A stretch of DNA of 64,000 nucleotides, from assembly GCA_023853785.1 (NCBI GenBank), contig JAJIRX010000939.1:1-64000 (forward strand). Reading direction: 5' to 3'. The DNA comes from Psilocybe azurescens. Taxonomy: Eukaryota; Basidiomycota; Agaricomycetes; Agaricales; Agrocybaceae. The translations under genes were made by a program, and so were the position numbers. The notes under the pieces are model-generated. The model was not told the DNA's origin. It saw nothing but the letters and a program-made list of their open reading frames with translations, and searched no databases. Below are positions 36,106 through 46,484 of the stretch, in pieces (within the stretch, counting starts at the first letter, position 1; every line of letters begins with the position of its first letter).

Positions 36106-37149
36106 GCTAAATCTTTGTTAACCTTATATAACAAAACAATTTTCCACAGCTACTGAGGGGGCAATTGTACAGTAAAATATTGGATTATTTAATGTTTAAT
36201 GTTGCTCTAAAATATATAGCACTCTTTCCATATTACTCAGATTGACTATTCAGATTATCACTTTTAATTAAAATGCCTCTTACCAGGATTGAATCAGCAC
36301 CTTCACAGAACACAATTAAATATCTATTCTAACTACTACACTAATACATCATTATTGTATACAAGTACATGACAGTCTATGTCACTATCTAAAAAGCAGT
36401 CTTTCTGGGAGAGCCAAAATAATTGACATACAATTAAATCTTGTACCAATGTTTAGTGTATTTTATATACAAAACTTATGCTTATGGTAACTTACAAGAA
36501 TACAGAAAGATTGTTAAAAATGCAACATACCTCAATGGTCCACCAAAAATTACCACTGAAAGTAAAGTTGAATAAATATTTTGCTTAAATTTAATACTAC
36601 CTTAATTCTTACTCAATCAGTTCAAAATACTAGAATAATTAGTGGGCATAGTAATGTAATACAAATGTTTGTATGACTTTCCAAGGATGCACAAAGGTTT
36701 TGATCACCTATATATAGTCTCAAAATGATCAACTTGCCTGATATACATAGGCCACAATACAATATATGGTTTTGCCAATGCTATTGCATAGCTTCTTAAT
36801 GTGAAGTTGATATCTTCAATCAAAGACCATTAACTGCTGCTTGGTCAATTTGAATCCAGCAATCTACTACAGAAGACTTTGAGACCATAAATCTGTGCCT
36901 TGGGTTGATCCTGACATATTGGCCTTATTTTTCTGTATACAGATTTTGTGATTATTCCAGTATGTAACAAAATTGTCAAGCTGATTTTGTGGGATCTTTG
37001 GCTATAGCCAGTAGAAGAGGTTTCTGTCAATAGAAGTATGAGCTTGTAGAAATTAAAGGTGTGCGTATGTTAGCAACTATATGACATAGACATGAATAGA
37101 ATTTGTTAGATTATAAATTCTGTTCATATAGTCTTGATAGATGTGTCAA
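36106..37149. other. AT-rich non-coding stretch
   Basis: No gene, RNA or clear repeat structure recognised. Composition is strongly AT-rich, with only short open frames. Confidence 0.45.
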
Positions 37150-37490
37150 GTGAAGACCTGCATCAGCAAAAATAAATTGTTAGTAGTGCTACTGGGGCTC
37201 AGTAGCTCTGGTAGAAAAAATAGAAGGTACCCCCTGCAGTAGCACTGGTGGCCACATGTGGCAATGCAGTAGCTCCAGTAGCAGCCACATGTGACTACTG
37301 CATGCACAGTAGCTCCAGTAGCTGTCACACATGACTATAGAGCTGCTGTAGCAGCCACTAGTAATTACATATATACTGCAGGTGGCTACCTAGCTGTCAC
37401 CAGAGGTTACATATCTGTGGCACATAGCTATGTATCACTTAGTAAACACAGAGTTGGCTACTCAGCTACTGTAGCACTACCATAGCCTCA
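37150..37490. repeat. Degenerate GTAGC/GCTAC-rich repeat
   Basis: Words such as CAGTAGCTCCAGTAGC and their complements recur in both orientations, mixed with CCACATGTG. The stretch is repetitive and partly self-complementary but has no fixed period. It lies beside the GGAGTCCA array. No coding support. Confidence 0.5.
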
Positions 37491-37579
37491 TTATTTTGTG
37501 ATTATTTCAATTCATTTTCAGTAGCAATCAGACAGAATGTCAACTATAAAAACATAAAATTTCAGTGTACTTTACCTCC

Positions 37580-37803
37580 ACCCATATACTCCATATGGAG
37601 TCCACCAACTCCATACAAAGTGGTGGACTCCACATGGAGTCCACCTGGAACATATGTAAATGTTCAAAAGTCATCTTTGATAAGTGGAGTCCAGATGGAG
37701 TCCACTTGGACTCCATAAAATTCCACTTGAGGCCAAATGGAGTCCACTTGGACTCCATATAGACTCTGCATGGACTCCACATGGACTCTGTATAAACTCC
37801 ACA
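37580..37803. repeat. GGAGTCCA near-palindromic array, copy 1
   Basis: The words GGAGTCCA and TGGACTCC alternate with 2-8 nt spacers (for example CCACATGGAGTCCACC and CCACTTGGACTCCATA), so the region is full of short inverted repeats. Both strands stay open over long spans only because of this repetition. A second array is at 38531-38760. Both lie downstream, in the reading sense, of KDZ-like transposase fragments. Confidence 0.75.
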
Positions 37804-38044
37804 TAGGTCTTAATATTCTTTATTTTTTATTAGTATAGTCAAGGTCTAGATAGAATCTAGATGGAGCTTTTGTATATTTATTTTAAATTCATTATCTAAG
37901 TGAGTAGTAGACTTACAAGCTTATAAATAGATTCTTTGTAAGAAGTCTATATAAAGCTCTTAAAGTCTTCAAATTAAATCAAATAATTTATAGTGGTACA
38001 CTAGAATACACTTCTTTTTCTACACTCTTATGCCTCATCATTTT

Positions 38045-38530
38045 CTATATCCCAGTGTCTTTTAATATAATTTTCATTCTTTTCTTCTTCTTCATTATCT
38101 TCAGTATCATCAATTTGATGAGGCTTTTCTCTTTGTTTCTGCTTTTGAATGATATTTTGAGTGTGATAGAACAGCATTGAATGTAAAACCAATCAAAATT
38201 CCCAGATTTCATGTGCTTTAGAATTGAATTAAAGCCACCTAACAATGAATTTAATTGTTCACATGCTTGTATATTAAATGCATGTTGAAAATATTCTGTT
38301 CCATCTTTAGTCTTTGCTAGAACCACAAGATTAGGAGCAGAACCATTTAATGTAGCTGGATTACACCATTTATGGCATAGATAATCACTTGTTTGATGGT
38401 TGATATAATGATATGAATCAACAATAAATTGACTAGTTTTTGCCAAGTTTCCCAAGTTTTTTACAATACTTGTTCAAAGGACTTGGCAACCTTTATCAAT
38501 ACAAATATAGGATGGCCAAGATTATTCAGT
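38045..38530 (-). pseudogene. KDZ-like transposase C-terminal remnant, copy B
   Basis: A minus-strand reading gives SYICIDKGCQVL, then FIVDSYHYINHQTSDYLC, KWCNPA, GSAPNLVVL, QACEQLNSLLGGFNSILK and FDWFYIQCC. These recur in the C-terminal part of large fungal transposases that I assign to the KDZ (Kyakuja-Dileera-Zisupton) group. A frame change occurs near 38460. The 5' side is cut at 38530, where the GGAGTCCA array begins. It is diverged from copy A but colinear with it. The family name is from memory of the motif and is less certain than the kinship of the two copies. Confidence 0.6.
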
Positions 38531-38760
38531 TGAGGTTAAATCCAAATAGAATCCATGTAGAGGATGTGGAACTCCATATGGACTCCACATGAACTCCAAA
38601 TGAAGTTCCACATGGAGTCCAGATGGAGTTTCCACATCCTCCACATTGGTCCACATGGAGGATGGGTCAATTCCAGCTGGACTCCATGTGGAGCCTCCAC
38701 CCTAAATGGCTGGGATACCGCCAAAAAGGCCACCAAATTCCATGTGGACTCCACCCAGAA
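38531..38760. repeat. GGAGTCCA near-palindromic array, copy 2
   Basis: Same words as the array at 37580-37803: ACTCCATATGGACTCCACATG and TCCACATGGAGTCCAGATGG types, in both orientations. It starts where transposase copy A stops being recognisable and ends where copy B begins. Confidence 0.72.
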
Positions 38761-39875
38761 TATATGGGTGAGGGTAAAGACCTCTCGCTATCTGAAGACT
38801 CTGCCTTTCTTTTCTGCTTTGCAATGATATATTTTGTGTGGTAAAATAGCATTGTGTGTAGAAACCAGTTGAAATTGCTAGGCATCATATATTTAAATAT
38901 AGATTCAAAACCACCCAGCCATGCATTTAATTGTTCACACACTTGTGTATTAAAGGCTTTGTGGGCATATGCATTGCCATTATTATTATATGCAATAATT
39001 ACAAGATTTAGAGCTGAACCATCACCCCAGACACTGTGGGCATTGGCTTATAAATTCTCAGAATTTATGTAAATGTTAATCATGAATCAAAGTTGAACTA
39101 AAGATTACAATTTACTCTAAGAATTTATGTCAGGGAATAGTTCAAATTTAATCCACACTAAATTCCAATATTTGTGTGAAGAATCTATTTCAACCTCTTT
39201 CCCAGAGTAAATTTGAACTAAGCTCTTGGATCTAAAAGGAGATTTATAAAAGATTTATTTTGCAAGTCATGAATTAACTCACTTGGCATTTGATATAATA
39301 TTTAGCTTACTTACAATGGTAACATGTTTACAAATGAATTAATTCATGACTTGCAAAATAAATCTTTATAAATTGCCTTTAGGATCCAAGAGCTTAGTTC
39401 AAATTTACTCTGGGAAATGAGTTGAAATAGATTCTTGGTGCAAATATTGGAATTGAGTGTGGATTAGATTTGAACTATTCTCTGACATAAATTCTTAGAG
39501 TAAATTGTAATCTTTAGTTCAACTTTGATTCATGATTAACATTTACATAAATTCTGAGAATTTATAAGCCAATGCCCACAGTGAGAGAAGGATTGCAGTA
39601 CATTCAACAAAGATAATCATTGGCTTGGTGATTAATATAATGGTAAGTGTCTACAATAAATTTTAATGTTTTTTTCACATAGCATCCCAACTTCTATTGA
39701 TAACAGCTGTTTGCAACACTTGACATCCTTTGTCAATACATATATAATCAGGACAAGATTCTTTTGTCTTATAAACAGACTGCACAAACTTTAATATATT
39801 AGTTGTGGATTCAGACCTATCAAATTTTGTCCATGCATCTGAAAGCCAGGCATTGCCAGGCTCACTGAGAGTCAC
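38760..39875 (-). pseudogene. KDZ-like transposase C-terminal remnant, copy A, split by a MITE
   Basis: Reading leftward: FDRSESTTNILKFVQSVYK, CPDYICIDKGCQVLQTAV, then KFIVDTYHYINHQANDYLC and YCNPS. The MITE at 39032-39583 interrupts here. It resumes with GDGSALNLVIIAY, AFNTQVCEQLNAWLGGFESI and NFNWFLHTMLFYHTKYII. An in-frame stop follows DYLC and the frame changes near 39670. Removing the MITE plus one target-site copy restores the match to copy B across the break. The remnant continues toward the array at its 3' end. Confidence 0.65.
39032..39583. mobile_element. 552-bp foldback MITE, CACTA-like ends, 3-bp target site
   Basis: The element begins CACTGTGGGCATTGGCTTAT and ends with its inverse complement. 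The arms match for roughly 240 bp each with few differences, leaving a short centre near 39290-39330. AGA flanks both ends (39029-39031 and 39584-39586). CACTG termini and a 3-bp duplication are CACTA (EnSpm) traits. It sits inside the KDZ-like remnant, so it is the younger insertion. No coding capacity. Confidence 0.8.
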
Positions 39876-40307
39876 ACAGAGAATGACAAGACCACAATAT
39901 ATTGATAGAACAACTGACTAGCTACAGGTGTGTACAGTGCATAAGGTCTAAGGTAAATCTATATCAAGGAAATGGGGTTTGGGGATCATAGTCACATGCA
40001 CATAAATGTATAAGATAAGATAATATGGAAAGGGGCTGTGGTAAGACTGGGGCACCAGGCTTACAGCATCTATATTATTTAAGGAACAAAATACATGATA
40101 ATAATAGCAATAATAATAATAAATACCATGATCAGGACCTGTGGTGGAAGAGCCATTGTCCTGATGTACATGGCCTGCAGCAATGGTGGTGGACACAACC
40201 AAACCATCAGCAGCAGTGAGAGGGCCACTGCTCTGGTTGGAGATTCCTATAGGATAATCAACATCAGCCACAGTGGTGGAAGGTACACTGGGCTGATGTG
40301 GTGGTAG
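39876..40307. other. Non-coding, low-complexity patch
   Basis: No supported gene. A short ATAATA-rich run lies near 40095-40130. Open frames on both strands are short and lack domains. Confidence 0.4.
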
Positions 40308-40626
40308 ATAGGCAATGGCATGGGTAAACCCACGGGTATTGCATCAGCAACCCATAACCTACCCGTGGGGCAACCCTACCTGTAACCTACGTGTTTACCC
40401 ACCAGAAAGAGCCTAAAAACATCCAAATCGGCCCATAATTGAAGGAGATATGGCTAATTTCGAAGAATTCTGCGAAATCAGTCATATCTTCCTCAGTTTT
40501 GGTCCAAAAATACGTTTTTAGACTCGTTCAAAAGCTCACGGGTAGGGCTATCGTAACCCGTACCATACCCGCGTGGTACCCATACCCCTAACCCATACAG
40601 GTTACCCCAACTGGTGCCATTGCCTT
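40308..40626. mobile_element. Candidate 0.3-kb MITE rich in GGGTA/TACCC
   Basis: The inverted ends AGGCAATGGCA (about 40310-40320) and TGCCATTGCCT (40615-40625) enclose a segment full of GGGTAAACCC, ACGGGTA and GGTTACCCC words. GTGGTAG occurs just outside both ends and could be a 7-bp target duplication. The border is imprecise. It might be a hAT-like non-autonomous element. Confidence 0.45.
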
Positions 40627-41503
40627 GTGGTAGGCCTGAAGGCTTGGAAAGGGACTCACTATCAGCAGCAACAGTGGGAAGCACAGACACAGTAGAAGAG
40701 GAAGGGAGAAATGTGAGGGCACTCAGAAGGGGCTACCATGGTGGCAGCCCCATTGGGCTTCTGTACAACACTAAAAAGCGAACATAAAATTAATATATCT
40801 ATATTTTTTGAATGAAAAAAGGGGGAGGGGGTATGCTTACAGCTTGAGGTGGGTGGGGGGCCCTTTGCAGCCTCTGCAGCATCCTCCTGATGTTGCTGTG
40901 TCGAAGTTTTACAGCTGTGAGGGGTGGTATGGGTTGGTTAGCACTGGAAATGCTCGCAAAAAAGCAAGCGCACACACATTTTTGAGGGTGCCTTGCCTCT
41001 TGCACCCTTTTCCTCACCATCATCAGCCTCTGCTCCTTCTTTCCCTGCTGTGGTTTTTGTCCGTTTGGTGGCTGACTTGTCGACGTTCAACTGGTTCCGC
41101 TTACAGGAAACACACAGCTTGGGAGGGGGAAAGAGGGGGGAGCAGCAGTGGTGGCGGTGTGCGATTTGAGGCACAACTGGCGCTTCGCTGGGTGGCAGTG
41201 GGCGTTCCATAGAGAGAGGAAGGAGTGGAGAGGGAGGGGAGAGGGAGGGGAGAGGGAGGGGAAGGACGTTTGGGTGGTGGGGAAGGAGGGGAGGGGAGAG
41301 TGGATGGGGGGGAAAGGGAAGCAAGAATTGAACTGACAAAGGGGTGATGTAATATGGAAACAGTGACACCGGCTGTTGCCAAGATGGCAAAATCACACAT
41401 GTTTGATGGACAGATTTTCGGACCGTTTAAGAGTCCAAAAATATGTCCGGCTGATCGGTATCCCATCAAATGGTTACCGATCAATCAAAATTGTATGTAA
41501 ATT
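40627..41503. other. Unassigned region with purine tract
   Basis: A G/A-only tract of GGGAGAGGGA type spans about 41213-41300. A minus-strand open frame (41396-40938) includes CVSCKRNQLNVDKSATK and a charged tail, but its first half is just the translated tract. It may be a transposon-derived fragment; no domain recognised. Confidence 0.35.
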
Positions 41504-41651
41504 AATTAATTGATTCTAATCTACATCAGAATGATCATCATAATGATTGTAACAATGAGCACCATGTGGACGCCAGTAATTAATTGATTCTAATCTACAT
41601 CATAATGATCATCATAATGATCGTAACAATGAGCACCATGTGGATGCCAGT
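41504..41651. repeat. Two-copy 74-bp tandem duplication
   Basis: Units 41504-41577 and 41578-41651 both begin AATTAATTGATTC and end GCCAGT. They differ at only about four positions. Confidence 0.85.
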
Positions 41652-43499
41652 CCGTTTTTGGTTCTGTTCTCAGTTCCGTTCGGGGTAATCCATTTTGTAA
41701 ACGGATTCCGTTTAATTCCACTGCAGAATCTGCCATTCCGCCGGAATTGATAATAAATAATATGGCAGGGCCTTTGTGCCATATTTCTGCCCTCATTCCC
41801 AGCAGAATGGCAGATTCCATGGCGGTGTCATACACCAATTTTGATTGGATATGAGATTTATCTATAAGCTTAGAGCATCTGTCTTGACTCCCCATTGCAT
41901 GCAGAAGCCAGGGTTATTATTTTGCATTTTTATCTGAAGCACATCCCTCAATATTCAACGTCAAAGCCCATTCACAGTCCACTTCAAGCTCCATTCCAAC
42001 TTTCAATCTCCACTTCAACCATTTGATCAGTTACATTCCCTATCAATGATTCAATTGTCTATCTATTTCGAACCTCAAGGCTATGTGCAGATTATTCTTG
42101 GACATCATTCCTATCCATCCTAGTATGCACAGCACTGCACAGCATCATATATCACCATTGTCATCAGCATTTGATCATCTACAACTATTTGGTCCTTAAC
42201 TGGATTCCACATATGCAGCAAATCTTTGTCTCACTCAGCAGTCTTGGTAATGGATGACTGAGCTGCACCATGAATAGACTGGTTCTATTCATTAGCATGG
42301 TACTTGTTCGCTATTTTGGTTCCTTTTCTATTGTCTGACACTTTCATATGATTAATCCTTCCTTCCTTTTGTCATTCTTGCTTATTGTACTTACTGAGCT
42401 TTGCTTCTTTCTTACTCATCTCACTTTGATTTTCATAATCTTGCTTATACTTCTTACTCATCCTATGTTACTTACTTACTCATCCTTCTATTTTTCACTC
42501 CTAAACTCTGTCAGCTTTCAATCTATTGTATGTAGTTGACAGATGGGACTACTGGGTGTCGTTCTACAGAATGATTGGTATAGTTTGGACGCTTGATCTC
42601 TTTTAAATATTTTTCTATGTTCTCTGGTATATAAACCATGTATTAGTATCGCTTGGAATACAAGGAAGTTACAAGCCCCAACTTTCTTCACAGCAAAGAT
42701 TTCAAGTTATCAAGTACTCAGTCCAGCACTCCAAGCACACATTCAATCAATCTCTATCAGTATTCAGCACAAAATTCAACAATCACTCCAGTTATTCAAG
42801 ACATTCATCAGAGGCTAGACCAGCCTATCCAACCACTCTCGCTCTCTTATCACAGAGAATTTTTGTCCAGTTCATTTTGATCCTACCATCCTCCAGACCC
42901 TTCATTCTTCCTCTACATCAAGATCCTCAACTCCCCATCGATTCAGTTGCTCCAGAATATTTTTATTCAGCAATCTTGGTCTTGTTGTCATCTTCATCCA
43001 TTGCCCTAGTCATCCCTCATTCACTTCACCGCTCTGTTTGATTTTTTTGGTTCAAGAACATCGCACAATCCTTCATCATCTATCACTCCAGGCCGCTCAA
43101 GCCATTACTCCATCAGCAGGCTTTACTTCTAGCTTTGCAGACACTGCAGACTTGCTTGAAGCACACTAGGATCAAGACTACATTCTCACTCCTGCCCCCA
43201 TATCAATCCCTCACGATTTATCTAGTCATTTGGCCCCTCCACAGTCATCACACCTCATTCACACCATTCTACCCCAATCAAGTCAGGTTGCTTCCTCCCA
43301 GTAAATACTCAAGGGCATTTTATATCCCCTCATCCATTCCTCCTCCTTCATACGTCCCTGCCCTCCTCAGACCACATACATCTACACAACCTAGTGGCAA
43401 AGCCAGCCCTCACTTTAACTCAACAGGGAGAGAGTTGTCTTATCTAGTCTAGACCATTCCTCTCTGGTTTGTGTTTTGGTTTTGATTTATATATCAAAT
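41652..43499. other. Unassigned, C/T-rich, probable degraded retroelement
   Basis: No gene supported. The plus strand is strongly C/T-rich from about 42.3 to 43.45 kb, with several short plus frames (42653-42880, 43135-43452) that read as Ser/Pro/His-rich peptides. Its position next to Copia fragments suggests retroelement leader or gag remains, but no motif proves it. Confidence 0.3.
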
Positions 43500-43812
43500 C
43501 ACACACTATGTAGTTCAGCGGCTGGTGCGAGCGAAAACATGAAGAGTGTGGAAATGAAAAGTTGAGACTTTTCAATGAAATTGAGATTAAAGCACAATGT
43601 GTGTGGGGCCCATAACCTGTTAAAGGTGGCGAGTTCGGAAACGTGCAAGACACCTGTGGTCCGAGTTTCATGGTCACACTGTATGAGACAGAGTGGCAAT
43701 GAGGGCCTGAAGTCTGAAGTGAGTAACTAAGGAGTTCAAGCAGTGTACTACAGCTACATAGGTGTCTGTCATGTGATCCCATCAGTCTGAGTCTGAAATA
43801 TCAATTCTAACA
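43500..43812 (-). mobile_element. Copia LTR fragment with primer-binding site
   Basis: On the minus strand an LTR runs 43812-43618 (TGTTAGAATTGATATTTC to TTTAACA). Directly after it comes GGTTATGGGCCCC (43617-43605), the primer site, and leader sequence to about 43510. It is closely similar to the LTR at 63466-63717, in the opposite orientation, but lacks an internal duplication present there. It abuts the plus-strand Copia pol that starts at 43813, so the two are joined by insertion or rearrangement. Confidence 0.8.
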
Positions 43813-45410
43813 CCTACATCGTCCCAGTCAAGTTAGCAGACAACACCATCATCTATTCAGCTGGTTTTGGGAGTGTGATGATCAATCCGGTGATAGAGGG
43901 TCAGGAATCGTATTCTGTAGAGCTTACATGAGTTTTGCATGTCCCCTGCTGCACAACAATCTATTGGCTTGTTTATACCTATACCAAACACAAAGGCATC
44001 TGCATGGAAGTGAATGAGACCACCATGTTCTTTAAACATGATGGCACAATGCTCTTTACTGCTACAGTCACCTTGCAAAATTGTGGCATTCTAGATGCAT
44101 CCACTGAGCCAATTTCTGAATGTGCAAGTACAGCTTCAACTCTTCCAATGGACATCAATCTTTGGCATTGTTGCTGTGCACACCACAGTCATGCTACGAT
44201 CAAGCAATTGATACACGGTGACCTAGTCTTTGGTCTCGTTGTCACCTCCAAAGATCAGCCCAACCTGATTTGCAAAGCATGTCTGGCAGGCAAAATGACA
44301 TCTGCACCATTTCCCAGCTCCACAAGAGAATCACTTGAACCACTTGAGCTCATCCATTCTGATCTTCATGGACCTCTCCCTGTTGCTAGTCCAGAGGGAT
44401 ATCGCTATTGGATCACTTTCCTTGATGACTGTACCAAGCTGCATGCTGTACTGTTCTTAAAACGAAAGAGTGACACTTTTGAGGCTTTTAAGACGTTCAA
44501 AGTGTATGCAGAGAACCAGCTCAATGCTAAAATCAAGGCTATTCAAGATGACAAGGCTGGGGAATATATGTCAGCTGCTTTCATCAAATTCACTGATCAG
44601 TGTGGCATTGTACGACGTCACAGCACCAGGAACAAGCCCCAGCACAATGGAGTTGCAGAGCGTGCAAATCACACCATTTCTGACCATGCTACTGCTATGT
44701 TAGATGAATCCAATCTATCTGCGTTGTTTTGGGTTCTGGCTGGCTCTGCTTATGTCCATAGCTGGAATCGCCTCCCTACTACACCTCTGCCAGCTACAAT
44801 GCCCTATACTGCTTGGTACAAGAAGAAACCCGATATTAGCCATTTCTGGATGTTTGGGCGCACTGCTTATGTCTATATTCAGTGAGACAAGTGCAAATTG
44901 TTGCAATCACACACAGAGAAGTGTATCTTTGTTGGGTATCCATCTGGGTACAGGGGTTGGCAGTTTTACAAACCAGTCACAAAGAAGTTCATTATCTCAG
45001 AACGAGCTATCTTTGATGAAAGGAGCTTTCCAGGCCTCAAACAGACATCTCCAGTGAGCCTGACACCTGTTGGCACTCCTGTGACCTTCCCTGATGTACC
45101 AGATTCTGAGGGGTAAGACAACTTCACTCCTGAGCTCGAAATTGCGCCAAACAACCCAAATGTGATACCACAGCCTCAGCTCGCACCCAATGACATTCCT
45201 GTTGTGTTTCAGCTGCCAGTCGCACTGCATCCACCAGATAACACACAAATCATCCCAATTGTCCCAGAACATGGTCAGCAGCACCCTGCACCCGTACAAG
45301 CTCCAATACGTGCTCCTCGTGTTCCTCGTCCGCCTAAGGGCACAATTGAGCTGTCTTGCTGCTCTACACGTGCCCCAAAAGCCCCCTAGTGAATGGTGGA
45401 AGGTTGCCCT
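43813..45410 (+). pseudogene. Copia A: protease/integrase part of gag-pol, interrupted
   Basis: Ty1/Copia polyprotein segment. It begins with YIVPVKLADNTIIYSAG of the protease-integrase linker. The GAG-pre-integrase zinc region has HCCCAHHSHATIKQL and CKACLAGK. The integrase acidic residues are in HSDLHGPLP, QDDKAGEY and HNGVAERAN. Stops occur after LT near 43930, after YVYIQ (44885) and after SEG (45116); after each the reading continues with family sequence (KCIFVGYPSGYRGWQFY). The frame ends at 45410, where a chromovirus is inserted. The downstream part is at 52375-52800. Confidence 0.85.
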
Positions 45411-45949
45411 TGTCAGAGCAACACTAAAATCAGTGTGACAAGGCCACCAACAAAGACAAGCAAGAGATTAAGAGCAGAGGATGAGGAGAGAGCAGAGGAT
45501 AGACTTATGAGGAATCAATGATCTAAAGGTTCACACCAATGATAGTGGAAATCCTAAGAGATTGAAGCTGGGGATCTACCTACAAAACATGCAGTACTTA
45601 TACTACTCTAGAGATGACTGACTAAGTAAGATTCCATGATGAGTAATAAGAAGAACCATGATGAATAATAAAGAAAGCAATTAATAAGTAATGATGAGTA
45701 ATAAGGATCATGATGAGTAATGAAAAGGAGTGATGATGGAAACTTCTGGAATGATCAGGATACTGACACAGATAAAAGATAAGATAAAAGATAAAAGATA
45801 AGATAAAAGATAAAAGATAAGATAAAAGATAAAAGATAAGATAAAAGATAAAAGATAAGATAAAAGATAAAAGATAAGATAAAAGATAAAAGATAAGATA
45901 AAAGATAATCATGGGATGAAAATAGAAGTAAACAAGAGAAACCCTGACA
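45411..45949 (-). repeat. 3' LTR of the chromovirus (539 bp)
   Basis: Starts TGTCAGAGCAACACTAAAAT and ends GAAACCCTGACA. It holds a long array of a 19-bp unit built from AGATA and AGATAAA words (about 45778-45907). Outside the array it matches the other LTR except for one base, A for G at the seventh position. Confidence 0.93.
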
Positions 45950-46044
45950 TCACCCCCTCTTTAAGGCACATTTCCCACAAGGTGCTTGATATCTGGAGGC
46001 ATTGGACTGAAATAAAAGTTGTGATGTTTTAGAAATGAAGAGAT

Positions 46045-46476
46045 TTAGCCTTTCGGTATTGCTTTCATTGTCAGGCTTGGTGAGAGTTTCTTCTTTACCT
46101 CCTCAATCTGCAGTCGATAACCTTCGCTCTGTTTTTTTGCCAACCGTAAAGCTACTGTCCTCCCTTCACGATGTGCTTCTTCTTCTAACTCAAGTGAACG
46201 CGCAAGTTCGATTTCGAGTTTTTGAGTGCTTTTGAAGTTCGTCTCGTGGGTTAGGGGGTTTGGATGTGACAAGGACAGTGTTTTGGGGTGCAGGGGGTGA
46301 AAAGAACGTAGATTTGATACGTTTGATAGAGAATAAATGAGGCATTGTTGATTGGGTTTGGGAGTGATGAGGTGGTTGTATTTTAAAAGTCGTGACGTGT
46401 CAAGAATTTTGTTTCTGCTTTGGTTCCCACGTTGTTTTGATGAAATGAAACTCCGACATCCCCCTCCTCTTCCCAT
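46045..46476 (-). CDS. Extra coiled-coil ORF between integrase and 3' LTR
   Basis: An open frame of 143 codons, MGRGGGCRSFISSKQ to MKAIPKG, in the same sense as pol and starting just past the pol stop. Its C-terminal half is charged and heptad-like (KLEIELARSLELEEEAHREGR, RLQIEEVKKKL), so a coiled coil is likely. Function unknown. Canonical chromoviruses have no ORF here; it might be an accessory protein or a chance frame. Confidence 0.45.
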   Translation of the reverse strand: MGRGGGCRSFISSKQRGNQSRNKILDTSRLLKYNHLITPKPNQQCLIYSLSNVSNLRSFHPLHPKTLSLSHPNPLTHETNFKSTQKLEIELARSLELEEEAHREGRTVALRLAKKQSEGYRLQIEEVKKKLSPSLTMKAIPKG

Positions 46477-46484
46477 GACTGTGC

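Noticed and set aside
37540..37782. Trp/Pro/Ser-rich coding genes across the GGAGTCCA arrays
   Set aside because: Frames are open on both strands only because the repeat words lack stops; the peptides are translated repeats.
40938..41484. Pro-rich proteins on the minus strand
   Set aside because: Most residues come from a G/A-only tract and no domain or splicing supports coding.
45622..45912. Hydrophobic FYLIFYLLSYLL protein on the minus strand
   Set aside because: It is the translated 19-bp LTR array, repeated in the other LTR.
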